A DNA stretch of 13,688 nucleotides from UBA11889 sp002313255 (GTDB taxonomy: Bacteria > Pseudomonadota > Gammaproteobacteria > Pseudomonadales > Azotimanducaceae): the NCBI GenBank assembly GCA_913045265.1, contig CAJWQX010000068.1, positions 1-13,688 of the forward strand. Reading direction: 5' to 3'. A program made the translations under genes and the position numbers. Below the pieces are notes generated by a model that saw only the letters and a program-made list of their open reading frames with translations, had not been told where the DNA came from and ran no database searches. Below, piece after piece: positions 6,977-13,688 of the stretch (its first letter is position 1; the number at the start of each line of letters is the position of its first letter).

Positions 6977-7398
6977 CAATTCACTCCAATATCAGTTCCG
7001 CCAGCAGATAGCTCCAGCGTCATCCCGTCCTGGGCCAGACGCCAGTCGAGCTTGCCACCCTCTTCAACGCCTCTGGTAAAGGTCTCCGCGAACCCTGGCA
7101 TACCCGCCTGCGTAAGGTGGCTCAGCACTAGCATCTGCACACCTGCCGACCGTGCCAGGTCTGCAGCTTCGCTGGGTTCGGTATGGTACGTCACCGTATC
7201 AGCCAGGAGAGCAGCGCCTCTTGGATTCATTAGTTTCGTTATGAGAGAAGCCGCCATCATCATGGCGTTGCTCTGCGCCTCGTGGATAAGTACATCTGCA
7301 CCTTTAGCGGCGACACCCAGTGGCGGCCAGGCTTTAGTGTCACCGCTGATCACCACTGAGCGGCCCTTAACGCTATCGAATTCGACTTCCAAGACCAT
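6976..7398 (-). pseudogene. Metallo-beta-lactamase fold protein, N-terminal half missing
   Basis: The 140 residues match the C-terminal half of RNase Z-like metallo-beta-lactamase proteins: VVISGDTKAW (Asp20), ADVLIHEAQ (His39, Glu40), YHTEPSEAADLA (His72) and LVLSHL (His94). The N-terminal half with the HxHxDH metal motif is absent; an in-frame stop lies five codons upstream of the ATG, and the dioxygenase gene ends only 34 nt away. It is therefore probably a deletion remnant, although the frame is intact and has an ATG, so a short product may still be made. No strong ribosome binding site is seen. Its TGA overlaps the DUF3604 ATG, so it may now serve mainly to couple translation. Confidence 0.75.
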
Positions 7399-7432
7399 GC
7401 CGACCGATCACTCTTGGGCCTCGACACTCGGA

Positions 7433-8320
7433 TCAAAGCGATAGAACATGGTTGTCATCCAGACCCTCGATAAAGTTCAGGGCGCTGCTTGAACGGTAAC
7501 CAATCAGCTGTTGAGCGCGCTTAGGAAGCGTGGCAGCTATTGCAGCAGGGACGGCCGTGAACTGGTTTTCTTCCTGGGTGAATCGATCAACCACAAAGGA
7601 ATAGATCAACCCCGTCCTCGGCTGGTCGTCGACGCTCGCACCCAGGCCGTGAAAAATAGTACCCAGCCAAAAAGCCGCTGAACCACGGGGCATTACGGCT
7701 TGTACCACTTCCGTTTCTTCAGGTTGTCGATCCCGAGCCCAACGATGGCTACCCGGAACATACCGTGTCGCGCCGTTTTTTTCCGTGAAATCGCTACAAG
7801 CCACCATAATAGCGAGCGTCACTTCCGGTCCGTCTGGATCCGGTCGCATGTACGGAAGATACCGCCACTCATCGCGGTGTAACGTTTGATTTTGCCCACC
7901 TCGACATACCTGCATCGCCACGGTGGCGTTAATGCGGTAGTGATGACAATTGGGGCCAATGGTTGGGTCGGGAACCTCAAAAAAACCCAAGGGCTCGGGA
8001 GGGGTACTTGTCGCGGCCATCGGGTATTCGGGCAGTAAGATCGCATCTGCTAGCTCAAGAACTCGTTCGTTCCCAAGTAAATGTTCGCTGAATTCAGGGC
8101 CTAGCCCGAATAACCCACCGACCGAACGCTTGCGGTTGCCAAAAAACTCGCCGCCTCCTGGTTCTTGTGCCTCAAGCCGCGGGTTCAACTTGGCGGACAG
8201 GCTGTCAATCGCATCCGACGTGAACAAGTTCTCGATGATGGCGACGCCAGACTGCTTAATCTCCTCGACAATATTCGCAACGGGTTTGTCAGGGGGGAAT
8301 CTCTTGATGGCAGTGGTCAT
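7433..8320 (-). CDS. Phytanoyl-CoA dioxygenase (PhyH) family protein
   Basis: Predicted Fe(II)/2-oxoglutarate-dependent oxygenase of 295 residues, cytoplasmic, with no signal peptide. The iron-binding facial triad is visible as LHRDEW (His148, Asp150) and TIFHGLG (His224). Arg235 in QPRTGLIYSF fits the 2-oxoglutarate-binding position. The NGATRYVPGSHRW segment (182-194) is typical of the family. Substrate is not predictable, since the family covers acyl-CoA hydroxylation as well as secondary-metabolite and phosphonate oxidation. The ribosome binding site is weak (GAGAGCC). It is followed within 34 nt by the metallo-beta-lactamase fragment, and likely shares a transcript with it and DUF3604. 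Confidence 0.85.
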   Translation of the reverse strand: MTTAIKRFPPDKPVANIVEEIKQSGVAIIENLFTSDAIDSLSAKLNPRLEAQEPGGGEFFGNRKRSVGGLFGLGPEFSEHLLGNERVLELADAILLPEYPMAATSTPPEPLGFFEVPDPTIGPNCHHYRINATVAMQVCRGGQNQTLHRDEWRYLPYMRPDPDGPEVTLAIMVACSDFTEKNGATRYVPGSHRWARDRQPEETEVVQAVMPRGSAAFWLGTIFHGLGASVDDQPRTGLIYSFVVDRFTQEENQFTAVPAAIAATLPKRAQQLIGYRSSSALNFIEGLDDNHVLSL

Positions 8321-8614
8321 AAGGCTCTCGATCAGGCTCTAGAACCGACCTCGTTGTTACGTCGCAAGTCTGTTCTTTCATCAACCGCTTGCCTTTGCAG
8401 TTTCCGAGTAGATCAGACTACCAAGGCGACGAGCGGTCTCTTACGGGTTGAGATCGTTTTTTGATCATCACCACAATGCCAAGAATTATCAACCGTGACC
8501 AAAATGCATCCCGAAAGATACTTGGAGAAAACGCATGGGCCGGTATAGGAGCAGTGTTAGGTGGTGGCGGAGCTGCCAACACATGGGACACGTGCGTGGC
8601 GATCCCCATCCTGA
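8321..8614. other. Intergenic gap between GST and PhyH genes
   Basis: The gap separates two minus-strand genes and should hold the PhyH promoter. A plus-strand hairpin with a T-run sits at 8433-8462. A plus-strand frame starting at 8476 (MPRIINRDQNASRKIL...) overlaps the GST gene end and has neither a ribosome binding site nor recognisable homology, so it is not called. Confidence 0.5.
8433..8462 (+). terminator. Rho-independent terminator-like hairpin on the plus strand
   Basis: GCGGTCTC (8433-8440) pairs with GAGATCGT (8450-8457) over 8 bp (two G-U pairs), with loop TTACGGGTT, followed by a run of six Ts. It points rightward, although both flanking genes are on the minus strand. It may end an unannotated plus-strand RNA, protect the GST region from antisense transcription, or be a relic. 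Confidence 0.5.
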
Positions 8615-9424
8615 TCACAGCGGGTCGCCGCCGAGCACCGCAGGGGTTTCGCAATGGGTCTTCAGAATGAACCGCTGATGGTTCTCGATCCGCTTCGTGA
8701 GGGCCCCGGCAATCTCCGGCACCAGGGAATTTGCCTCGAAGAACTTAAACATACCTTGGTTCTGGTGGGTCAAAGGCATGATCTCGGGCGGGGGTGGAAG
8801 CACGCTCATGCTGAGCGTAGCCCAGTAGATGTCAGCGGCGGTGAGCGCGTCGCCAACGAGATAACTCGATCCGCGCTGCGCCTGAGCCTCGAGGCGCCGA
8901 TCGAGCACGGTGATCGTCTCGGCGATCTTACCCGGGGCCGCGGCACTCGCTTCCTCACTGAACCCGTACTTTTGCGCTAACGGGCTGTCGACCAGAATTC
9001 TCATGTTCCAGACCAGACCGTCCTCCGCATGCACGATGGCGCACAAGCCGAAGACCTCGGCACGGAGTTCGAAGTTGTCGGGAATCAGAGTCGGGGTACC
9101 CGCTGCACCAATTCGTTCAGCCAGCGCGAGCTGCTCTATCCAGACGCTCCGAGGCCGCTCCTCGTCATGGAACATCGTGGGTAAGCTCGTCTGTGCCGTG
9201 AGTTCGTAGAGCGTTGCCTGCCGATCCTCGCCCGTGGCTGCGTCGACGCCCATGCGAGGATGCAGCACCCTGATCAGCGGCACGCCTTTCACAAAACAGA
9301 TGTTCTTGAGGGCCTCGGAAAACATCGCAGGAATTCCGGGCAAAAAAGTCACCCGGGTTCCGGTGGTCATCGCTGCCGCTTCATCGAGCGTGATGAACTC
9401 GGGAGATTCCATTTTTTTCGACAT
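8615..9424 (-). CDS. Glutathione S-transferase-like protein
   Basis: Predicted cytosolic GST-fold protein of 269 residues. The N-terminal half (about 24-105) resembles a thioredoxin-like domain, with TSLPTMFHDEERPRSVWIEQ (79-98) carrying the cis-Pro position and the segment that normally contacts glutathione. The helical C-terminal domain contains SYLVGDALTAADIYWATL (187-204), the conserved N-cap motif of GSTs. Reaction and substrate are unknown. The start is supported by AAGGAG about 6 nt upstream of the ATG at 9424. It lies 25 nt after the stop of the next gene upstream on the same strand, so the two are probably co-transcribed. Confidence 0.82.
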   Translation of the reverse strand: MSKKMESPEFITLDEAAAMTTGTRVTFLPGIPAMFSEALKNICFVKGVPLIRVLHPRMGVDAATGEDRQATLYELTAQTSLPTMFHDEERPRSVWIEQLALAERIGAAGTPTLIPDNFELRAEVFGLCAIVHAEDGLVWNMRILVDSPLAQKYGFSEEASAAAPGKIAETITVLDRRLEAQAQRGSSYLVGDALTAADIYWATLSMSVLPPPPEIMPLTHQNQGMFKFFEANSLVPEIAGALTKRIENHQRFILKTHCETPAVLGGDPL

Positions 9425-9449
9425 CGCGCGCTCCTTTTCTCTGGCGTCG

Positions 9450-10073
9450 TTAGCTTTCGTCGGGGTCGGGGTAGTGGCAGATTCTCTGAGTACGGGTTTC
9501 GATACCGTCTATGAACGTGAAGATCATCTCTTTACCACGCATTTCCCGGAATACAGTATCGAAGAGGTCGAATAATCTGAAGACCATGACGCCTTCATCG
9601 TCGAAGTGAATTGCGGTGTTGAAGTTGTTGCATACAGCTCCGACGTCTCTGGCGCCGTTTTTCAACGTGCCATCAACGCGAAAGTCATGGATGGTTCCAT
9701 ACGCCGCCACCACAACCCGATTCCCACATTGCTCTATGCGCTCCAGATGACCAACCCGACCTGAAACCCCGTGCCAGAGCCCTCTCATGTCGACGACACC
9801 TTCTGCGAGTGGTTCGGTGCATGTCGACAAAATGGGCATCGGTATGGTTGTGTAGCTACACCCCGGGGTATACGCCTTGGGAATGTCATCAGCGGATTTT
9901 CCTGAACCGTCGAGCTCGGGCAGGTCACAGTAGTTCACTGATCTACCGTTTTGCAGAAATATCGCCGGATCAGTCGTATCGGGCGGCCTTGGCACCGCAA
10001 AGGCATAGACCAGGAGACCGCCCACCAGGACGGCCACGAACCTGAGCAGCCATTTTGTAATACGTAAGATCAT
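9450..10073 (-). CDS. Membrane-anchored protein of unknown function
   Basis: I do not recognise the family. The 207-residue product starts with one hydrophobic segment (about residues 7-26, after Arg/Lys residues), which fits an uncleaved anchor or signal peptide placing the rest in the periplasm. It has six cysteines after the anchor (49, 72, 85, 116, 148, 199), compatible with three disulfides. The region around MRGLWHGVSGRVGHLERIEQ and the following alternating segment looks beta-rich, somewhat like lipocalin-like proteins; that is a guess. It has a weak ribosome binding site, follows the upstream gene by 29 nt and precedes GST by 25 nt, so it is part of a three-gene unit. Confidence 0.7.
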   Translation of the reverse strand: MILRITKWLLRFVAVLVGGLLVYAFAVPRPPDTTDPAIFLQNGRSVNYCDLPELDGSGKSADDIPKAYTPGCSYTTIPMPILSTCTEPLAEGVVDMRGLWHGVSGRVGHLERIEQCGNRVVVAAYGTIHDFRVDGTLKNGARDVGAVCNNFNTAIHFDDEGVMVFRLFDLFDTVFREMRGKEMIFTFIDGIETRTQRICHYPDPDES

Positions 10074-10102
10074 TCTCAGTCCAAGCCACAGCGCCTAGCC
10101 GA

Positions 10103-10714
10103 TCACTTGACCCGTGTATCCCACCGCGTGAGAAATGGAGCATAAGGTGCTTCATTGTGTTCCTCGGTACTTAAGGGCCTGAACTGGTTCACTTGAGTAA
10201 CAAAATCTGCTGAAAAGAATGCTTTCCACTCAAATTCGCCATTTTGACCCGTCCACTGCTGGACGAGAAAGAAATTGCCGTTCTCGAGCTCTGAACAGTG
10301 CGCGACGGTGAACGGATTGTCATTCATTGCGTACTTTCCGTCTTTAACACCCCAAACATTTTCAAATTCGTTACCGTTAGATAAATATTTACCTTTGGCT
10401 TGAAACGTACCCGGGGACTTCTGGGTAAGCGTCATTTCCCCGTTGAAACGGGTGCGTACACCTTGGGGGTTGGACCATTCACCATTGAACTCCCAATCGC
10501 CAAGTTGCCTCGTGTTGGATTTGATCCAACAAGCTTCCGTGCTAGCTCGCATAGCACGTGCTTGCGCGGCGCGAGCTTGCCTAGCGTCGGAGCTAGAGGT
10601 GCCCGGCGGATTTGTGGCCGATTCGCCTTTCTCATGATGCGCGGCGAAAGTACTTCCTGCTGTCAGTATTGCCAGTGCTCCGAGCACACTCCATACAGTC
10701 TTGATTCGATTCAT
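10103..10714 (-). CDS. Secreted protein of unknown function
   Basis: A 203-residue product with a signal peptide (MNRIKTVWSVLGALAILTAG, probable cleavage near FAA at 23-25), so it is periplasmic or outer-membrane associated. A low-complexity Ala/Arg/Gln-rich linker (44-57) follows, then a beta-rich domain with GDWEFNGEWSNPQGVRTRF (72-90) and two cysteines (62, 140). I do not recognise the family. The start at 10714 is preferred over an upstream in-frame ATG at 10834 because of the signal peptide and a GGGGGAGAG site about 8 nt before it; the longer frame would also run through repeat B. First gene of the minus-strand unit leading to GST. Confidence 0.78.
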   Translation of the reverse strand: MNRIKTVWSVLGALAILTAGSTFAAHHEKGESATNPPGTSSSDARQARAAQARAMRASTEACWIKSNTRQLGDWEFNGEWSNPQGVRTRFNGEMTLTQKSPGTFQAKGKYLSNGNEFENVWGVKDGKYAMNDNPFTVAHCSELENGNFFLVQQWTGQNGEFEWKAFFSADFVTQVNQFRPLSTEEHNEAPYAPFLTRWDTRVK

Positions 10715-10877
10715 TGTTGTTCTCTCCCCCAAAGGACCAACTAGAGCATCACATCGGTCAGTTGAAGGCAACCTGACGTGGACATGAAAGGTAGGGAAGG
10801 TGGGCGCAACTACGAACTGGCCGAGACAAAACACGAGGACTAGTATTGGTCGAGGTAGGCGGCATAGGTGAGTTGAT
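10715..10877. other. Divergent intergenic region with repeat B
   Basis: Upstream region shared by the minus-strand secreted protein (start 10714) and plus-strand DUF805 (start 10878). It contains repeat B (10811-10846) and the DUF805 ribosome binding site AGGTGAG (10866-10872). No clear promoter boxes were identified. Confidence 0.45.
10811..10846. repeat. 36-bp repeat, copy B
   Basis: Matches copy A (4846-4881) at 33 of 36 positions. Read in frame it would spell YELAETKHED and a stop, like the methyltransferase C-terminus, but no gene precedes it here. It marks the right edge of the all-minus-strand block. Confidence 0.85.
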
Positions 10878-11312
10878 ATGACGTTTTCTCAATCGGTTCG
10901 TAGCGCGTTAATCGACAACTACGCAAATTTCAAAGGTACGGCCAGCCGCAGCGAATACTGGTGGTTTGCGTTGTTTTTCGTCCTGGTGATTTTCGTTGTG
11001 TCGTTCGTGTTTGGAATTGTCATCGCGATGACAGGGTTTGGCCAAGCAGCGATCGGTATCGTGGTAGGCGTCCTGATGCTTGCACTAATTGTGCCGACGC
11101 TTGCTGTGTGGGTAAGACGTTGTCATGACGGAGGTCGTAGCACCGGGGAAGCAGTGGTTATCTTTGTATTAGTCAACGTCGTGAGTCTTGCGATACCTGT
11201 AGGCGGTGGCTTTGTCGAAGTCTCCGGCGCGGTGCAAACGCTCGCCTGGGTCGCCTTTGGATTAGCCGCTTTGTACACGCTCTACTTAGCTACCAAGAAA
11301 GGAAGCGTTTAA
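10878..11312 (+). CDS. DUF805 family inner-membrane protein
   Basis: A 144-residue integral membrane protein with about four hydrophobic segments (28-50, 57-79, 92-108, 118-138). Family marks are NFKGTASRSEYWWF (17-30), matching the usual F-GRASR-EYWWF, and PTLAVWVRRCHDGGRS (73-88), matching PslAv-vRRLHDtgRS with Cys82 in place of Leu. Function of the family is unknown. The start is supported by AGGTGAG about 5-6 nt upstream. The gene is followed after 65 nt by the split-barrel gene, with repeat copy C in the gap. Confidence 0.88.
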   Translation: MTFSQSVRSALIDNYANFKGTASRSEYWWFALFFVLVIFVVSFVFGIVIAMTGFGQAAIGIVVGVLMLALIVPTLAVWVRRCHDGGRSTGEAVVIFVLVNVVSLAIPVGGGFVEVSGAVQTLAWVAFGLAALYTLYLATKKGSV

Positions 11313-11349
11313 CGAATTGGCCGCTACCAGAGACGAGGACTAATATCGA
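11310..11349. repeat. Diverged repeat, copy C
   Basis: Matches 4845-4884 at 31 of 40 positions. It begins at the DUF805 stop codon and is wholly non-coding, ending 28 nt before the next start. Together with A and B, each copy sits at the 3' side of one reading frame and upstream of the next. Confidence 0.65.
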
Positions 11350-11377
11350 AGGCGTAGATCGATTGGGGAGGATCGAG

Positions 11378-11833
11378 ATGCGTATTAAACTTCTAAAAAT
11401 CGTTGGCATCATCGCAGCAATCTACATCACCTTCGTGGTGCTATTCGAAGCCGTATTCCTCGGTCATTACCAACCCAAACTCGAAAGTAGCGGAATTCCA
11501 ATGCTCGTCTTAACCACAACAGACGAAACAGGCGAGTCTACCCCGCGTCGACTCGCGCGCATTGAGGTCGATGGCAAGGTCTATGTGTCAGCCCACCATT
11601 GGCCGCGCGGGTGGTACCAGGAGGCACTCAAGAATCCCCAGGTAAAATTAGAAATCGATGGGGTCACTGCCGATTACATTGGGGTACCGGTCGAAGGGGA
11701 AGAATTTCAGAACGTGGCGACTGAATTTCCGCTCCCGTTTGGAGTTCGTTTTTTGATGGGTTTTCCACCGGAGCGGGACGTCCTGCGGTTGGATCCAGCC
11801 ACTTCAACAGCTAGACGCGCCGAAGCCGAGTAA
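11378..11833 (+). CDS. Membrane-anchored split-barrel (PNPOx/deazaflavin nitroreductase-like) protein
   Basis: A 151-residue protein with one N-terminal transmembrane helix (about 8-28) followed by a flavin-binding split-barrel-like domain. The segment RRLARIEVDGKVYV (57-70), SAHHWPRGWYQEALKNPQ (71-88) and YIGVPVEGEEF (100-110) resembles F420- or FMN-dependent nitroreductase-like proteins (DUF385 type). The cofactor is not certain. The ATG at 11378 is chosen because GGAGG (11367-11371) lies 6 nt upstream; a TTG at 11363 is less likely. It precedes the FAD monooxygenase by about 11 nt, suggesting a shared transcript and perhaps a related redox role. Confidence 0.75.
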   Translation: MRIKLLKIVGIIAAIYITFVVLFEAVFLGHYQPKLESSGIPMLVLTTTDETGESTPRRLARIEVDGKVYVSAHHWPRGWYQEALKNPQVKLEIDGVTADYIGVPVEGEEFQNVATEFPLPFGVRFLMGFPPERDVLRLDPATSTARRAEAE

Positions 11834-11844
11834 GGTGACTTAGC

Positions 11845-13464
11845 ATCGGCGCCATTAGCACTCAGGTCGTCATTGTTGGAGCGGGTCCAGTTGGATTGAC
11901 ACTCGCTTTGGACCTGGCTCAGCGCGGAATCAAAGTCTGTGTGCTTGAGCAAGGATCTGAGGCGCAAGCCGGTGACGCAAAATGTAATACCGTGAGTGCA
12001 AGAACCATGGAAACGTTCAGGCATCTGGGTGTAGCCGACAAAGTACGCGCCGCGGGATTACCGGACGACTACCCTACAGATGCCGTTTTCACTGACGGTT
12101 TTGGCGGAACCGAGATTACTAGGATCAAACTCCCCAGCCGTAATGAACGAATGCAGTCTAACGGTCGCTCGGCTCCCGGGTTCTTAGATAGCAATTGGTT
12201 GACGCCGGAACCCGTTGTCAGACTAAGCCAGTACTTCCTCAACCCCATTCTTTATCAATACGCCAAGACATTTCCCAACATATCGCTAATGCCTCGGGTC
12301 ATTTTTCGAAAATACGAGACGACCGAGTGCGGTGTTCACGTGACTGGAGATTCAATCGCTGATGGCAAATCCATCGAGCTTGAGGCTTCCTATTTAGTAG
12401 GCTGCGACGGAGCACGCAGTACGGTCCGCAAGCAAATGGGAGTGAATCTCATCGGCGATGATCAACTTGGTAGAACTCGCTCAACGCTAGTCCGGTGTCC
12501 ACAAATCCGGGATCTCTACAAAGGCCGGCCGGCTTGGATGAACTGGATCTCCAATTCAAAAGTCAGCGGGGTTTGTATTGCCATCGACGGCAAAGAGTTA
12601 TGGCTGCTGCATCGGAATGTACCGGCCGACGCACCGGATTTCGACGCCCTCGACGCAGATCAATCTATCCGCGACTTAGTCGGTGTTGCCGACTTGCAAT
12701 GGGAGGTCATACAACACGTGGACTGGACCGCCCGACGACTGGTTGCTGAACGATTTCGAGTAGGCAACGTATTCATCGAGGGTGATGCGGCGCACATCTG
12801 GATCCCGATGGCTGGTTACGGGATGAATGCGGGTATCGCCGATGCGATGAATCTGTCGTGGATGATGGCGGCAGTGCTGATGGGCCACGCTTCGCCTTCC
12901 ATCTTAGACGCCCATGAAAAAGAGCGACATCCAATTACCGAACAGGTATCGCGCTTGGCGATGGCTAAAGCCCTGGAATACGCTAGTCGAAATACGGGAA
13001 AAGATGTTCCCCGGGAAGAAGTCGCGAAGATCGTGTATGAGATCAACGCGCCACAATTCGCTTGCGAAGGTCTCAACTTTGGCTATTTCTACGACGACTC
13101 TCCACTCATCCTATACGACGCCGAAATACCCCCGAGCTATGACATGGGCAGCGCCACGCCGAGTACTGCCCCCGGTTGTCGATTACCGCATTTCGGGCTT
13201 AACGCAAAGGACTCTATCTACGACTTGCTGGGACCGTACTATTCCCTACTCCAACTTAACGGTCGCAAGATGGACAGTCTGTTCAAATATGCGTTCGACG
13301 TTGGCCGGATGCCTCTCACCGTTATTGATGCGGAAGCAGAAGCCTCATACTTCCGTCACGATTTCCTGCTGGTACGCGCGGATCAACACATTTGCTGGCG
13401 CGGTAATGCGTTACCAGACGACATGACGGCTGTCGTCGAAAAGCTCACGCATCGATCCGGCTAA
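11845..13464 (+). CDS. FAD-dependent monooxygenase (PheA/TfdB/MhpA-like), start uncertain
   Basis: Predicted NAD(P)H-dependent flavin hydroxylase. QVVIVGAGPVGLTLAL forms the FAD Rossmann motif (7-22 counting from 11845). VGCDGARSTVRK (185-196) is the DG motif. GDAAHIWIPMAGYGMNAGIA (313-332) is the second FAD/ribityl motif. A C-terminal thioredoxin-like part ends in LLVRADQHICWRG. The length of about 539 residues is usual. Substrate is unknown; aromatic or polyketide-like compounds are typical. No ATG, GTG or TTG lies in frame between the stop at 11836-11838 and the Rossmann motif; the first TTG (11896) would cut into it. TAAGGTGA (11831-11838) is a good ribosome binding site, placing ATC at 11845 (spacer 6) as a possible non-standard start, with ATT at 11854 as the alternative. 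A lost ATG (ATG to ATC) or a sequencing error fits equally well. Confidence 0.85.
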   Translation: MGAISTQVVIVGAGPVGLTLALDLAQRGIKVCVLEQGSEAQAGDAKCNTVSARTMETFRHLGVADKVRAAGLPDDYPTDAVFTDGFGGTEITRIKLPSRNERMQSNGRSAPGFLDSNWLTPEPVVRLSQYFLNPILYQYAKTFPNISLMPRVIFRKYETTECGVHVTGDSIADGKSIELEASYLVGCDGARSTVRKQMGVNLIGDDQLGRTRSTLVRCPQIRDLYKGRPAWMNWISNSKVSGVCIAIDGKELWLLHRNVPADAPDFDALDADQSIRDLVGVADLQWEVIQHVDWTARRLVAERFRVGNVFIEGDAAHIWIPMAGYGMNAGIADAMNLSWMMAAVLMGHASPSILDAHEKERHPITEQVSRLAMAKALEYASRNTGKDVPREEVAKIVYEINAPQFACEGLNFGYFYDDSPLILYDAEIPPSYDMGSATPSTAPGCRLPHFGLNAKDSIYDLLGPYYSLLQLNGRKMDSLFKYAFDVGRMPLTVIDAEAEASYFRHDFLLVRADQHICWRGNALPDDMTAVVEKLTHRSG

Positions 13465-13630
13465 ACGCGATTGGGAGCTGGCTGCGATCGAATTTATCGA
13501 TTCTCGATGGCGTAATCAGGTCGGCAATCGGGCCGTGGAGTTAGCGGAAATGATTCGGAGCGGGGAGTATGGCGGCCAGTTCGGTATTCCGTTTAATCAT
13601 TTTTCGCTGTTCCAGTATTTGCGAACGTAA
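13427..13630 (+). pseudogene. C-terminal remnant of an unrecognised gene
   Basis: An open frame, shifted by one from the monooxygenase, runs to a TAA at 13628-13630 and reads like real protein after the monooxygenase stop: DWELAAIEFIDSRWRNQVGN, then RAVELAEMIRSGEYGG, then FGIPFNHFSLFQYLRT. It has no standard start codon before an internal ATG about 40 codons in and no ribosome binding site, and its upstream part overlaps the monooxygenase 3' end. It is probably the tail of a gene whose body was deleted. I cannot name the family. Confidence 0.5.
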
Positions 13631-13647
13631 CAGTACCCTCGCTGTTA
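13628..13647 (+). terminator. Inverted repeat after the right-end remnant
   Basis: TAACAG (13628-13633) and CTGTTA (13642-13647) form a perfect 6-bp stem with an 8-nt loop, starting on the remnant's stop codon. There is no T-run afterwards, so a terminator role is only possible. The remaining 40 bases to the window edge show nothing recognisable. Confidence 0.25.
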
Positions 13648-13688
13648 TCAGCCCTTAACGGATGAATCTCTTGGTATTCTGGTGAGTC

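Noticed and set aside
8476..8670. Small plus-strand gene (MPRIINRDQNASRKIL...)
   Set aside because: No ribosome binding site, no recognised homology, and it runs into the GST coding region from the opposite side.
10715..10834. Longer N-terminus for the secreted unknown (start 10834)
   Set aside because: The extension would pass through repeat B and put 40 residues before a clear signal peptide; the start at 10714 has its own ribosome binding site.

Overview
The window looks like part of a bacterial chromosome, most likely from a marine gammaproteobacterium. That is an inference from the gene mix (dockerin-like repeats on a secreted glycosidase, a DUF3604 lipoprotein, a phytanoyl-CoA-dioxygenase-like protein, a PheA/TfdB-type flavin monooxygenase, DUF805) and from dense coding with clear GGAGG-type ribosome binding sites. 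No rRNA, tRNA, CRISPR array or complete insertion sequence was seen.

Layout. (1) 224-1375, minus: a redoxin/DsbD-alpha fusion interrupted by one in-frame UGA exactly where the first redox cysteine of a CPPC motif is expected. A six-base-pair hairpin with a GGUCG loop follows 20 nt later. The best reading is a selenoprotein (Sec85-Pro-Pro-Cys88), and this is the most notable item in the window. (2) 1633-3633, plus: a secreted GH5-like glycoside hydrolase with two dockerin-like calcium-binding repeats at its N-terminus. It is bracketed by two 56-bp direct repeats (54/56 identical). (3) 3898-4878, plus: a homocysteine S-methyltransferase family protein with His where the first zinc Cys is expected. 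(4) 4898-10714: six genes, all on the minus strand. From right to left these are two secreted or membrane-anchored unknowns, a GST, a phytanoyl-CoA dioxygenase-like protein, a metallo-beta-lactamase fragment lacking its N-terminal half, and a DUF3604 PHP-like lipoprotein. (5) 10878-13464, plus: DUF805 membrane protein, a membrane-anchored split-barrel flavin-binding protein, and an FAD monooxygenase whose Rossmann motif has no ATG/GTG/TTG start upstream. (6) 13427-13630: the C-terminal remnant of an unrecognised gene.

The all-minus block (4) is bracketed by near-identical 36-bp sequences. One forms the 3' end of the methyltransferase gene and the other lies just upstream of DUF805; a third, diverged copy follows DUF805. 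A second small repeat pair links the methyltransferase leader to the DUF805 start. Together these suggest that the block was inserted into, or rearranged within, an older plus-strand gene series. The glycosidase between its own 56-bp repeats looks like a separate acquisition.

How the genes work together is mostly inference. The minus block groups oxygenase, GST and hydrolase activities, and the plus-strand right side groups a flavin monooxygenase with a flavin-binding split-barrel protein. Both fit oxidative breakdown of small organic compounds, but no substrate can be named from sequence. UGA also serves as an ordinary stop for several genes here (224, 4898, 6976, 7433), so it is not globally reassigned.
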